From: Epiperipatus broadwayi
Taxonomy: Eukaryota > Onychophora > Udeonychophora > Euonychophora > Peripatidae
Reading direction: 5' to 3'
Length of the DNA stretch: 64,000 nucleotides
Assembly: GCA_028023455.1 (NCBI GenBank)
Contig: JAQFVV010012670.1
Span: 558,001 to 622,000 of the forward strand
Translations under genes and position numbers: made by a program
Notes under the pieces: generated by a model
Seen by the model: the letters and a program-made list of their open reading frames with translations, nothing else
The model's database searches: none
Told to the model about the DNA's origin: nothing
In this document: positions 1 through 11,414 of the stretch, piece by piece
How the letters are laid out: each line of letters starts with the position of its first letter
Position numbering within the stretch: position 1 is the stretch's first letter

Positions 1-121
1 TAAAATCCTAAACCTGTATGAAAGCTTAAAAAAAATCAAAATTTTACTACAGACTTTCTACAATATCAAACATTATTACTCAAAAGTAAAAAAGTTTTAT
101 TTGCATCTACATATTTTATAT

Positions 122-231
122 TTTTTCCATATGTCATAGCATCGGCTGGGAGGCGAACCCACCACAACCGTTTGCAACCAACTGTTTGCTTGCAAGGCGG
201 CTGTGACCTCTCGGCTAACAATGCTTGACAA
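122..231 (-). repeat. tRNA-Gly-derived short SINE, copy 1
   Basis: Read on the minus strand this is a tRNA-like head (GCATTG start, B box decayed to GGGTTCGCCTCC) followed by about 12 bases and a short A run. The element is essentially a tRNA plus poly(A), like rodent ID elements. It is flanked by an 11-bp direct repeat (ATATTTTATAT, 111-121 and 232-242) that reads as a target-site duplication. The tRNA-Gly origin is inferred from the better copy at 44743-44840. Confidence 0.8.
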
Positions 232-242
232 ATATTTTATAT

Positions 243-928
243 TTAAATAAAATATCAATATTTTACACATGTTTATTCTAACATTTATATTTGATAGACA
301 CCATTTGTTTATCAGGCTCGGATCTTTAAAAATAAAAGTCAAAGTTATACTTGTTCAATTATCTTTACTGCAATTTTCATTTGAAAAATTTAAATTCCTA
401 TTTAATCTATTAGAAGATTCTTTTATAATTGTGCCCTAGACACACAAAAAGATGTTTATTTTAAAAAGTTTAACGTATATTTGACTTGAAAATACAGTAA
501 TGTATATTTTCTTTACAAGATTAGAAATATACAAACAGTACAAATTGCCTTTATTGCTATTAAAATTAATTTTAATTGAGTAAATTCATTTAATTAAAAG
601 TAATTATGAAAAATTTGTTGAAAAAACGAAGTATTATTGTGACCAAAAGTATTAAAAATGACAAAAAAAAAATCATTAAAATTCAAAAACATGTTATATA
701 TGACAACATATGTTTATACAAATAGCATTTTTTTAACTTATATGATAGTTTAAAAATATTCAATTATCCAATATATGAATGAAATATATTAAACTTAATC
801 CACAGTAATAATTTTAATTTTGAAAGAGCTGAAAATTTATTGTTGAAATGATTGGGATATGGTCTTAATGACCAGTTATATATATAAAGCACTTGTGGAC
901 AAACAGCAACATTAGGCCATATATATTC
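243..928. other. AT-rich unannotated stretch
   Basis: Nothing recognisable was seen. The sequence is A/T-rich with homopolymer runs. Confidence 0.5.
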
Positions 929-1036
929 TTTTTTTTTCCATATGTCATAGCATCAGCCAGGAGGCGAACCCGTAACAACCGTCTGCAACCAACTGCTTGT
1001 TTGCAAGGCTGCTGCGCTGACTTCTCAGCTAACATT
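929..1036 (-). repeat. tRNA-Gly-derived short SINE, copy 2
   Basis: Same organisation and orientation as copy 1: A-rich tail (T run at 929-937 on plus), the CATATGTCATAGCAT tail junction, a B-box remnant and a decayed head ending near 1036. A short ATTCTTT match at both edges may be the target duplication. The anticodon region has drifted, so it is a pseudogene-derived retroposon and not a tRNA gene. Confidence 0.75.
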
Positions 1037-1457
1037 CTTTTGTAACTTTTTGTATGGTTTATTTAATATTACGAGAAATTTAGAGTTTTCTATATTTCAA
1101 AACTAATAACAATTTATGTTAGGTAATTATAACACATATAATTAATATTTGTAAATTTGTATATTCATGCATATATATATGAATATATAATTTTTAATTC
1201 ATATCAAGAGTTTTTGTGATAATTTATTTAATGAAAACATTGTTTATTAAAATATAAACAAAACTTATTCACAGGGCAAGTAAGCAAATATGTTTCTACA
1301 ATAAATTACAAGTCGTATTCCAAAAGCATCTTTTTTTAACAAACTTGGAAATAACGCCCACTTTCTCTTTATAATACCAATCAATTTGTCAGAAAAAAAA
1401 TGTTCACCTTTATCTGACTCCCACACAGTTATATAGTGTAACTATATTGACACAGAG
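1037..1457. other. AT-rich unannotated stretch
   Basis: No feature was seen apart from TA-rich simple sequence around 1170-1190. Confidence 0.5.
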
Positions 1458-1640
1458 GCTAAACTCTCCATACAGTAGCGCTATTCAATGCAAGCCAGAG
1501 TAATCAATGGATGCAAGAAGGTTTGTGCATAAAACCTCTATCTAGTGCCTACTCATCCAATATCCCCAGACTATTTTCTAGTTTGTGGCTTTCATCAGTG
1601 AGGAGCCTTGGATCTGAGAGCACTATACCTAGATCTTAGA
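1458..1640 (-). repeat. Interspersed repeat family A, copy 1
   Basis: Family A is shared with 4096, 7918, 16385-16915 and 31725-32510. On the minus strand this copy reads: decayed tRNA-like B box, then CTCACTGATGAAAGCC, then GAAAATAGTCTGGGG, then a 3' part ending near GAGGCTAAACTCTCC on plus. The CUGAUGA and GAAA blocks resemble a hammerhead ribozyme core. The 3' part recurs as an inverted arm elsewhere, as in PLE long repeats. The class is inferred; the repeat itself is clear from the shared sequence. Confidence 0.65.
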
Positions 1641-3223
1641 ATCTACTGTATGGAGAGCTGTGCAAACATATTGTGTAAGCATAAAGAATGGTGATCATTG
1701 ATGTGTTAGTGGTTTGGTAACTTTATATTAGTAACGACTTTTGAAATTTTTAATCAAATCAGCTTAATGTTTCAAGTATCAATCAAAATGAAAATACAAA
1801 TGGCTAAATAAGCTCATAAATAAATTATAGTTTCTAAATATGTAATGTTGAAATTAAAAAATATTTATAGCGCAACTAAGTCCACAAACATTACTACAAT
1901 AATTGACAAGTCAGATTCCTAAAAAAATCAATTTTTTAACAATTAACTTGCCAATAACACTTCCTTTCTCATGTCAATATTATATATATTTATTGACCAT
2001 AATTTATTTACGAGCTTATTAAAATCATTAAAATTAAGATTACAGTATATAAAAAGAAGACATCAGTGGAAAAAAAAAGAAATATTTTACTTAAAAATTT
2101 TGTAGCCCTATAAATAATGTAATACATCTCAAAAATCCTATTGCTCACAAAAGTTGCCCATACTTAAAACATTTTATCAATCTAAGAAAACCTTGCAAGA
2201 TTTAGGGGAGTGTAGAGAATAGGATTCTGGAACTCAAGATTCATAAATGATGACTACAGTTTTGTCACTACTAGTGTTCAAATTTTATATGAACTTCTAA
2301 GCAATAAATCATTCAATTATTTTTGTGATATGATTCGGAAACCTAAAGTGCATACATTACAGCTTCAGCTCTGACAGTTCTGATTCTCAAAATTCTAATG
2401 AACTACCAAGTAATAAACCATTTGGTAATATTGATGGTGGTAGATGTAATGATTATTATAAGTATTATTTATTAAACACTTTGGAAAATAAATACACAAT
2501 GACAATATCAGAAAAATTGAAGAAAAAGTACACATTGGTTTATTCTTTATTATTTAAATTTAAAAAGTGTTTTAAACCCGTATAAAAGACTAAAAATGAA
2601 CTTAAAAAATTAGACATTGTTTAAATAAAATAGTAAAGAAATTCTACAAATCTTAGAGCTGACTTAATAAATACATAGCCATTACATTATAACACAAACT
2701 TATAGGATCTGTTTAAATGAATAAACAAAGGCCCAATTTAATATTTAAATATATTAATGTGCATACAGAATATATATGACTTTAAGTCAAATATTAGCCA
2801 GGCATGAGTAAGAAGGATAACTACATTATCTTGAATATCACTGAAAATTTATGCAAATAAATTTTATATTCTTAAATATATTTTATCAATTTTGGACAAA
2901 AATATATAATTTGACAAAATTTAAAACATTTTTTTTAAAAATCAGAATGAAATAGTTAAGGTTTTTAACCTTTGCTCAACATATTCATATACCATATAAG
3001 ATCTTTTATTTTCAAAATTTTCTTTAATTATAATTATTTTAACAAACTAAATTTATTTTACTTTTACATTTTTTATACACTTTGTTAAAAATATAAATTT
3101 AATAAATGAAATTAATCTAAAAAATAAAGTATCAAATTTATAAAGAAAAAACACAAATAAACAAAAATAAGTAATCAAAACAAAAATAATATTCTCCAAA
3201 AAAAATTTGGATATTTAAAGCAT
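1641..3223. other. AT-rich unannotated stretch
   Basis: No gene, RNA or repeat could be recognised. Short poly(A) and poly(T) runs occur throughout. Confidence 0.5.
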
Positions 3224-3318
3224 ATTTTTTTTCATGTGTCAAAGCATTAGCAGGAAGTGAACTTGGGATAATTGCTTGTAAGGCTGCTGTGCTGACCACT
3301 CAGCCACCAACGCTTGAC
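3224..3318 (-). repeat. tRNA-Gly-derived short SINE, copy 3
   Basis: T run, then TTCATGTGTCAAAGC, decayed B box, and a head ending CCAACGCTTGAC. Same orientation as every other copy in the window. It is more decayed than copies 5 and 6, with an internal deletion between the B box and the anticodon arm. Confidence 0.75.
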
Positions 3319-4095
3319 TACTACAAACAATGAATATATTCTTTGAAGTATTAAAATTCAACTTTTAATTTTAAAAAAATATTATTGACAGTGAGCTTTT
3401 TTTTTAGTATCAGCAAATTTTCAACTGGCTAATTTTCAGTAAAAAATTACTATTAATATTAAAATAAAATATAAATATCATGTACTTATTAAGAAACAAA
3501 TATTTAGTAAATTTATCAAAAGTAAAAATAAAAACAAACAGATTAAGTATAAACTTTTTTTTTGTTTTTACTACATAAACAAAAATCTATGTTACACAAG
3601 GGTTCATGAATAAATATTCTCTCTATTGTCTTTAACAATCATTTTTTACCTCCAACAGTTAATAATATCTAAATACTTTAATTGTAACTAATATCTTATA
3701 CAATGTCTTCTTTTAATTAAAATTTGTATCGAAAAATTAAAATGAATTCCTATTAGTAAGGGCATACACTTTCAATCACAGCACCAACAACTAATATACA
3801 TGAATATCAATTAACAATCATTAGACCAAAATCCACCAACTAGTATTATGTAAGCTAGGATCATGTGATATTTCAAAAAACACTGACAGTTTATATGCAT
3901 ATTTACATTCATTTAATACTATTTGATTTATTGGTTTATGACTTAAGATTTACATGTCTTGTTTTTTAACTTTTTTGATAGATTAAAACCAATAAATATC
4001 ATGTGACTGTCACATAACTCCAGCTTGTGTTCAACAGCATACTTTTTCACTATTGCCATGCCACTTAACATAAATTTTAGTAACTAACGATTGTG
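3319..4095. other. AT-rich unannotated stretch
   Basis: Nothing recognisable was seen. Confidence 0.5.
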
Positions 4096-4205
4096 CTTAT
4101 TAAAACCTTACCTAGTGCTATCCTATCCAATATCCCCAGACTAGTTCCTAATTTATAACTTTCATCAGTGAAAAACTTTGAATCTTGAATCAGTCCATTT
4201 GGACT
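4096..4205 (-). repeat. Repeat family A, copy 2 (partial)
   Basis: Matches the central part of family A: CCTAGTGCTATCCTATCCAA, then CCCCAGACTAGTTCC, then CTTTCATCAGTG. On the minus strand the CACTGATGAAAG block is kept, while the GAAA block has decayed to GGAAC. Confidence 0.6.
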
Positions 4206-5699
4206 TTTATAAAGGAATGAACTCTTCTTCTAAGAGCCATCTTTCACTTCTCTATTTTACTATTAAGCTACCAGTCTAAATTGAAGAACAAATGTTTTTA
4301 ATCAAATCAATTTCCCTGTATAAATCCGAAACTAGTTAAAATCTATGAATTATTGTATCTTTTTTTAAAAATGGTTATCCACCTCTTTCCTATGACAAAG
4401 ATTGGTAAAAAAAAATCATGATTCTATCATGACTCCAACTTACACATTGCTGCAGGGTTTATTAAATCCAATGTCCCCACCAATTTCTAGCTTATGTCTC
4501 TGCATCTAACACTGATATTTTATTTTTCTGTTTTACTATTAAGCTATCTCCCAAACTGAAAAAACATATAGATGTTCATCATTTATATACTATGGTATCA
4601 GCTTTTTAACAATTTTAGACACCTCTATTCTGTGGTGAGGATTAGTAAAAGAAACCATTAAACTATCACGACTAAAACACCATAATTTATAGATACTTCA
4701 CTAGTTTCATATCTATAAGACTATTCAAATAACTCTGGTGTAAATTAAAAATGTATACAATTTTCAATTTGGGTTGATATTGTACCGGTCAAAACATTTG
4801 TATCCATCTAACATGAGCTGGAACTCACAAAATGTACTTCAAACCCAGTCAAGCCCGAGATTTAGGTCAAGGACCAGCCTGAATTTGAACCCACTCTCTA
4901 AGCCCCAGATCTAACACCTAATGAATAACATAATAGCGATGGCACATGAGAATTAATTTTAATCCAGCCGACTAGCAAAACTGAGCAAAAACAATGAGAC
5001 ATCTATTAACTATGACTATATTAAAATAATATATAAGCATGGCTGTATGTGTGGAAGTGGAGGAAAAGGTATTTGAACTACTCAAATAAGTTAGACAATA
5101 AAAATATAGTTCAATATAATGACAAATTATTTATATACATTTATAAATTAAGTACATTAGTATGTGTGTGAATGAGCAAGCAGTAGATGATTATATAGTG
5201 TCATTCATGCTATTATTTCTCATATGCTCTTTATTAGCTAAATGATATATTATAAATAAACACACATCTTTGGTGGGTCCAATATTAAGATGCCAATCAA
5301 CTATTACAAAGAATTCGCATAAAATGGTTATTAACGCTTTGGATTACGGTTCTGAAACATGGTGACTAGCATTATTTCAGGGAGCGTTCTAGGATTCATT
5401 ACAGATATAAGATAAATTATTTTCACACCATTACGGTCGTGAAAATAAATAAAATACATTTGAAAACATTTGATTATATTTGAATCTATGACAAAATATT
5501 TAATGAAAAATTATTTTAACAATAGTAAGATGAACGCTTTATTTTTCCCAAGGCATATACTCTTAAATAGATATATAAATTACAACGGTGGGATTGTATA
5601 TGATTGAAATAAATTTAATCAATAAAACTAGAAGTAGTTTGCATTTATATATATTTTAAACAGAGTGCAATTTCAGTATTATTACAGCACTAAAACTAG
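4206..5699. other. AT-rich stretch with decayed family A flanks
   Basis: Two diverged direct repeats (about 4310-4440 and 4560-4680) share wording such as 'aagattggtaaaa' and 'gaggattagtaaaa', and a decayed family A centre lies near 4450-4500. At 4845-4900 there is a minus-strand B-box-like string (GGGTTCAAATTCAGG), so a very old tRNA-derived insertion is possible. No gene was seen. Confidence 0.35.
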
Positions 5700-6080
5700 G
5701 TCATAAGCAAAAGAAATAATAATAATACGAAGTTTGTACGGTACTGACATAATAGCCAAAAGAATAACTAAGAGGAGACGGTCATGCTTCTGGATGAGAA
5801 TGAAGTCTAAGCCCCCCTTCTTGGGTAGTGCTTAGAGAAAAGTGGATAGGCATGGCATGGCCCAAACTTTTGCTGGTATAACCAACGCGAGAGGCCTTTT
5901 ATCTACGAAGTGAATATGCATAGCATGTGCCAAACTTACGGGATCAACGCCAGAGGCATTTTATACAAAATAAATGAGATTCCGGATAGCTCAACTATCT
6001 ACGAAATGAGATATGAGAAGAAATCTATGGGTTTGAACGTGTCGCAACCCCCAGATTAGAAAACTAGAAGCATGTAATAT
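5700..6080. other. GC-richer patch with an imperfect internal duplication
   Basis: This patch is clearly less AT-rich than its surroundings. It holds two imperfect copies of a unit of about 62 bp (about 5848-5915 and 5916-5980), both containing GGCAT or GCAT, CCAAACTT, CAACGC, AGAGGC and TTTTAT in order. No reading frame of note crosses it. It could be an untranslated exon, an old transposon end or a structured RNA. I do not recognise it. Confidence 0.3.
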
Positions 6081-6983
6081 ATCTATATACGAAGATAGCC
6101 AAATGTCAGTAATGCAGTAATGATACATGTCACTAATGACATTGAATAAATTTTACTGCTTTAAAATAAATGCCCCTTGTTTGAATACTATAATTTATAT
6201 AAATATGTTATGCCGCTATAATATATATAGAGAGAGAAGATTTCATTTAATAAAATATACATGAAGATTTTATTTAGTAAAAGAAACATTAAGATTTACC
6301 CCATCCCTTTTCTGTTATTTTAAATAAATAAATCCCACCTTCGGTGATTTTACAATAACTGGAATATATTAAATACTGTATTTGATATTTTAAACATAGA
6401 CTATTTTCAGAGTATAGAAAAAAAATAACTAGCAGTTATATAGAAAACAAATAATTGGTCACCTTTTCAGAAATGAATAAATAATATTTTAAAATTTCAA
6501 AGCGTTAATTAGCCAAAGTTCTGGATTCCCCCTGGATAGAAAATACAGAGTTAAACAAATATATATATATTTATATTAAAGCATAAACAAAATGTTGACG
6601 TAAAACAATCTAGCGAGTGTATTAATTAATAACGCATTATATTTTAAAGGGATGCTAATAATCTTTATTCATGAAGGTTTACTTAAAAAACAGAAAAGAT
6701 TTTAGAAATTCAACTCGTCAGATTGTTTGAAATTGGCATATCAATAATAACTAAAATAGACATATAAAATTAAGTGATAAATAACTATAAATAAATGACC
6801 GCACCAAAATTAAAGAAAGTTAGAGCATATGAGAGAAAATTAGATTTATAAAATCATTTAAAAGCAAATTACATTTACATATTAATTTAAAAGATAGAAA
6901 ATTGAACAATACATTAGAAATCTTGATAGCAGGATTTGAGATTAGTGAGGCTAGATTCATTTTCAAATAGTAGCATAAGTTAC
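6081..6983. other. AT-rich unannotated stretch
   Basis: No feature was seen. If the exon at 6984-7101 is real, this is the start of its downstream intron. Confidence 0.4.
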
Positions 6984-7101
6984 CTTGCGCAAATTTAATA
7001 AGTCTATTTTCAAAGTACGGCTCATGCATGGCAAATTGAGGATCCAAATGAATTCTTCTTGGTGACAGCAAGTTTCTATTAGCATTTTTAAAGTTCTCCA
7101 T
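6984..7101 (-). CDS. Possible first coding exon, unknown protein
   Basis: A minus-strand ATG at 7101 opens 39 codons of ordinary, non-repetitive composition (start MENFKNANRNLLSPRRIHLD). A strong 5' splice site follows: CAAG|GTAACT, with the GT at 6983-6982. Beyond the GT the frame turns into low-complexity F/L/N-rich sequence typical of AT-rich intron read-through. There is an in-frame stop 15 bases upstream of the ATG, so this is the only ATG of the frame, and base composition is less AT-rich just here. The +4 base is G but -3 is C, so the start context is only fair. I do not recognise the protein. A chance open frame is the main alternative. Confidence 0.3.
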
Positions 7102-7643
7102 TGGGCCTTTACTTCACTTTAGGGTAGCAGAATATTATGGTAGCGGAAGATGACCCACAAGGGTCGGGAAAAGCTTTTACTAGATCATTTTTGGATTTAA
7201 AAACAGCATAGTGTCTAGTAGCAATCACTTCTCTCAATAGTAGCTAATCTAATCTGTGACTCAAAATTCAGCCATTTTATACTTTTTCTTTATTGATTGT
7301 TTTTGAAGATGCCACAGTAAGATAAAGTCCAAAAATAAATTCAAATCTATTTCCAGATTAGAAATAGATTTGACAACATGTTTATAACAAAAGTATCTTT
7401 AATATTAATCCCATTTTATTTTAAGTAAAACTTTAATTAAAATACCTACCCCAGATTAAAACAATAGTGTTTCCAACCCTTTAATTATTTTTAGACAATC
7501 AACTGTAGCATCTTCCATATTGGATTTTACAAAATATACAGTTTAAAGGGAAAAATACTTTAAAAAGAAAAAGTTTAAAAAATGACTATAATAAAATATT
7601 TACAAAAAAAAAATCAATATTTTGTTAGTAAGTTTTTGCTCCT
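7102..7643. other. Possible 5' UTR, then AT-rich sequence
   Basis: 7102-7260 is moderately GC-rich and would be the 5' untranslated region or a preceding intron end of the candidate exon. A pyrimidine-containing CTGCTACCCTAAAG lies just upstream on minus. The rest holds nothing recognisable. Confidence 0.3.
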
Positions 7644-7770
7644 ATATATATATTTGAGCCGCACCTATGTACTTTAATAAAAAGAATTAATAATCATAAA
7701 ATTAATAATAATAAAAATGTTAATTTAAAAGTTAAAATTTTATAACTTAGGTGCGCATCTCAAATATATA
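7644..7770. repeat. Short terminal-inverted-repeat element (MITE-like)
   Basis: The left end reads TATATTTGAGCCGCACCTA. The right end is its reverse complement with two or three mismatches (TAGGTGCGCATCTCAAATATA). About 75 bp of A/T-only sequence lies between. TA-rich flanks prevent a firm target duplication call. It is probably a short non-autonomous DNA element, though a structured AT-rich repeat is possible. Confidence 0.45.
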
Positions 7771-7917
7771 CATAATATATATACACGACACACGGAGCGG
7801 GATGGAATATAGGGTTTAAACACAGGATAGTAGATGGAACTATGAAGCTCAATCTTAAGCTAAGATTGACTACTTCAATATATTGATAGTAAAGCAGAGC
7901 AGTAAAAGATAGTTGTT

Positions 7918-8062
7918 AGGAAAATGCAGTAGATCCTAAAAATCCAGGTGCACTGCTCCAAGATCTAAAAATCCTCACTGATAAAAATCATAAGCAAGAT
8001 GGTAGTCTGGAGATATTGGACAGAATAGCACTGGATAGGGATTTAATAAGCACTTCCATCAG
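7918..8062 (+). repeat. Repeat family A, copy 3
   Basis: Plus-strand copy: AGATCTAAAAATCCTCACTG, then ATAAAAATCATAAGC, then GGTAGTCTGGAGATATTGG, then ACTGGATAGGGATTTAATAA. The hammerhead-like core has decayed (CTGATAA instead of CTGATGA). Confidence 0.6.
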
Positions 8063-9526
8063 GTATATATTAGTTAGCAAAGCTAACATTGATTGAGATA
8101 GCAGTGGTGACAGAAAGAGTATGCTGCTAGATAAATATTAATAATTTATTCAATCAGTTTTCTAGAGTCACATGCATTTGCAAAAAATTGCTACTTTTTT
8201 TTATATATCTTTAATCCAGAAATATACCTTTAATATTATATTAAAAATTATATATATATTAATGCGTAACTAAAATTTTATATTTCAGCACATTTTTTAC
8301 TTTATGTGTTAAATCATTTTTTCCCTCAAACAATATTAATATTGACATTACTTCTTTTAATTCATGGTTACAAGCACAGAAAAAATATGACTGTCAAGAT
8401 GTATTTTGATGTGAATCATGTATCATCAATTAATCCAACTTATTATTTAAGCCAAAAATCATTGTTGTTTGTTATTTCATCTAATAGTGACATGAATCAA
8501 GATATAGAAAACCCTAACAGTGAAAAAGGAAAATGAGATGCCTTCAATCAATTATTGAGACATAATTCATGTCAAAATGCATTTTAGCATGAATCATTTA
8601 ATGTTTTTCCTGTGTCTGCAACGTGTTTTAAATCAAGTTACTATTTTTAAAAGACACTACATAAAAATAAATCACTTTATATTTTATGGCCTTTATGCCT
8701 ATATGCTAAAATATTGTATTTGGCAAGCATTTTTCACATTAGAACATGAATATTATATCAATAGTGACAAATTTATTTTCCTCATATCTGTGTAAAAGTT
8801 TAAAGCAAGTAGGAAAAACCAAACCTACAATTTTGTTATAACTGATAATATAAAATACTGTACACTCAAAAAATCTATTGTTCACATGACAAGACTAAAA
8901 TGTATCTTTTCATTCATTCCCTCATTCAGTGCACATCTAACTGGTCTATATCCAAGCAAGAATTTCCTACGCCCATCTAAATATTTTGAGCTATTTTTTC
9001 TCATATTTTATTTTTATTGAGATTGTTGTTCATTTCCTGGTAAAGAATTACATACATTCTCTTTCATATCAAGTAAAACCTTTAGTTGAAATAATTTACT
9101 TTTGATTTTTTTTTTTTTTATTAAAAAAAATACGCATACAATTACAGTATAAATCTTTTTGGTATACATTTGTTTAGGTTTGTTACACTTATTTTAACAA
9201 TCATTAGTAAATAATTTTCCAAATTAGAAAATATACCCATTTGATACATTAGTTATTATTATGACAAATTAATTTCATGATCAGAGCAAGAAGCTCATCG
9301 TTCAAACTTAGTCTGTAATTTTTATGTGACTAGTTTTATATCAGAACAACTGGCTCTTCATTTAGTGACTTAGCCAGTGGTCATTATGCAGTCCGTATTT
9401 TAATTGGGAGCAATCCTTTGTTATTCTCTATCTAACTTGACCATTTATTTTTTTAACCTTGAATTAATATTTAATTACCATGCTGAGAATAGGCTCTTCA
9501 TCCAGTGGCCTAAGTTTCCCCTAAGT
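8063..9526. other. AT-rich unannotated stretch
   Basis: Two short open frames (8306-8536 and 8577-8795) have skewed hydrophobic composition with no motif and look like chance. Otherwise there is simple sequence, including a T/A run at 9105-9130. The high-coordinate end may be 3' untranslated sequence of the LINE below. Confidence 0.4.
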
Positions 9527-9606
9527 GTCCCCAAAGAACTTTTCCGGCATTAATAAGCAAATCCCTGTCCCCAAAGAACTTTTCTGGCATTAATAAGCAA
9601 ATTCCT
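9527..9606. repeat. 40-bp tandem duplication
   Basis: Two adjacent 40-bp units (9527-9566 and 9567-9606) start GTCCCCAAAGAACTTTTC and differ at two positions. They lie about 150 bp beyond the stop codon of the minus-strand LINE, so they are probably a variable region of its 3' UTR. Confidence 0.85.
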
Positions 9607-9749
9607 GAACATAGTCCTTCGAATAAATTTTTTACATATATCTCCCATGGTTCCTTACTTCATTGCTTGTAAACAAAATGATTTCTAGTTAACCCCATGG
9701 CATAAAGCAGGAACAGTCCCATTTCTAATCGCAGCAAAAACACCACTCA

Positions 9750-10915
9750 TTATAGATCCTTGATTCTTAGAATTTTCATGTTAGCCATCAGTACTCTGGT
9801 TATAATATTTTGTCTAGCAGGACTCAAAAATGGACACGCAGCAAAAATATGTCCAAGAGTTTCATCCGCTATTTTACATAAGCTACATAGTGGTTCTATT
9901 TTAGAGAAATTTCTATAATTTACCAAAAAATGATTCATTAGCAAGGCTTTCAAATTAAATTTTATGATAAAATCAATATGTTTGGCTTCTAAGTAGCAAA
10001 ATTTTAATTTCCTGATTAGTAATCTGGTAGATAAATCAAGCTCAGTAGTTAATTTAGTAATGTTACCGTGCATGTACTTGTAAACTTGCCAGTAAGTGTT
10101 AGTATTGTGCGTAACTTTGAAGGTGTATGTTTGCAGCTCCATGGCCCACTTACTTCGTATGGACGGTGGCATGCCAGTAGGCTCAATCTCTTCCTGTTGT
10201 GAGTCCACTGGCAATCTTGCATTTATCGCCTTAAGCATTGTTAGGGATTACTGAATAAAAAAGGTGTTAAGATCATGCAACCTGAGTCCATTCAGGTCTT
10301 TTGGTCTCTGCATCTTGGCTAAACTGATGACTACTGTTTTCCTCTTCCACAAGATGCCAGTGCAGATCGAGTTTACTGCATTCTGAAAGGACCTGGTTGG
10401 TTTAAGAAATGGCAAGAAGTAATTAATTCGCAGAAGCACCTACATGTTCAGTGCCGCTTTACCCGGGAGCGATAAGTAGATCCCTGAGAGAAATTTGCAA
10501 TCTTTTTGGTTTTTTCTAGAATGTTGTTTTGCAGTGCTCTTCTCATAGCTGACCTGGACAGTATCAAGGGGAATCCAAGAAAGTTTTGGGTTTCCCCGAG
10601 AATTTTGAAGGAATTGCTGTCACCCGATGGATCTTCCAAGTAGCAAATTTCTCAGAGTTTATTCTTAGCCCATGCCTCCCGGTGTATTCATCCAGAAGTT
10701 TATATAGTTTGGGCAAGTATTTATGAGAGAGAAGAAAAACTGTAATGTTATTAACATATATGTGATGAACTTCCTCCCCCAGCACTGGGACAAACATTCC
10801 AGGAAGATGTTTCTCAATAGCTTAATAGAGGGTTTACATAGGCTATGAAACACAAGGTGCTAAGAGGCACCCCTGGAGTATTGATAGATGAACCCATAGA
10901 GACCTGAACGGCCAT
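9750..10915 (-). pseudogene. 5'-truncated L1/Tx1-like LINE, RT to C-terminal zinc knuckle
   Basis: The second half of a non-LTR retrotransposon ORF2, broken by frameshifts and stops. In order on the minus strand: an LQGCPLAP block near 10880 (the conserved RT block before the active site); HHIYVNNITVF near 10760, where the catalytic YADD/YVDD has become YVNN; the palm/thumb region with GLRINSEK; then LAKMQRPKDLNGLRLHDL (10320-10270), typical of L1/Tx1 thumb regions. The last open segment (10238-9750) ends with a C-x2-C-x8-H-x4-C knuckle (CSLCKIADETLGHIFAAC). The N-terminal endonuclease and first RT blocks are missing. Loss of both catalytic aspartates shows it is dead. Clade assignment is inference. 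Confidence 0.8.
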
Positions 10916-11414
10916 TTTTAATTCCCAAAAAAAATTACAGGACCTACAATTTTAAATAAAATGTCTAATTTATTACAATAAATAAATATATATATATACA
11001 TTTTTATAAAGTGCAAATATGAAAGAATGTTATAAAGCTGATAAAGTAGTCATTACCACAAAAAATAATTAAAAAAAAAAGATATTTTTCACATTTTTAA
11101 AATCTTTATTTTTACATTGGTTCACAAACTCTCAATTTTGAAAGGTATAGCCTAAAATGACAATTTCATAGACAGCTTCATCACATTCGTCATAAAATGC
11201 AGAAAAAAAAAATATATAACATGACCTACCTGAGTTACAGATTGTTGGTTAATGTGGCAAAAGGTGACCATTTCAATTTCGTTTTTCTGCTTGACACCCT
11301 GTATGTTCTATTCTTGCAAGCAGTTGTTTTTCTAGGCCCTCTATGCAGGATATCTATTAGAAATGCAAGGTTTGTGTGGATTAGAAATGCAAGGTTTTAG
11401 TGTGGATCAAAAAA
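10916..11414. other. AT-rich spacer
   Basis: No gene was seen. A 24-bp near-duplicate (TTAGAAATGCAAGGTTT twice, 11349-11398) lies just before the satellite array. Confidence 0.4.

Noticed and set aside
8306-8795. Two small plus-strand frames as secreted or membrane peptides
   Set aside because: The hydrophobic starts are what AT-rich DNA gives by chance; no family resemblance or splice signals.
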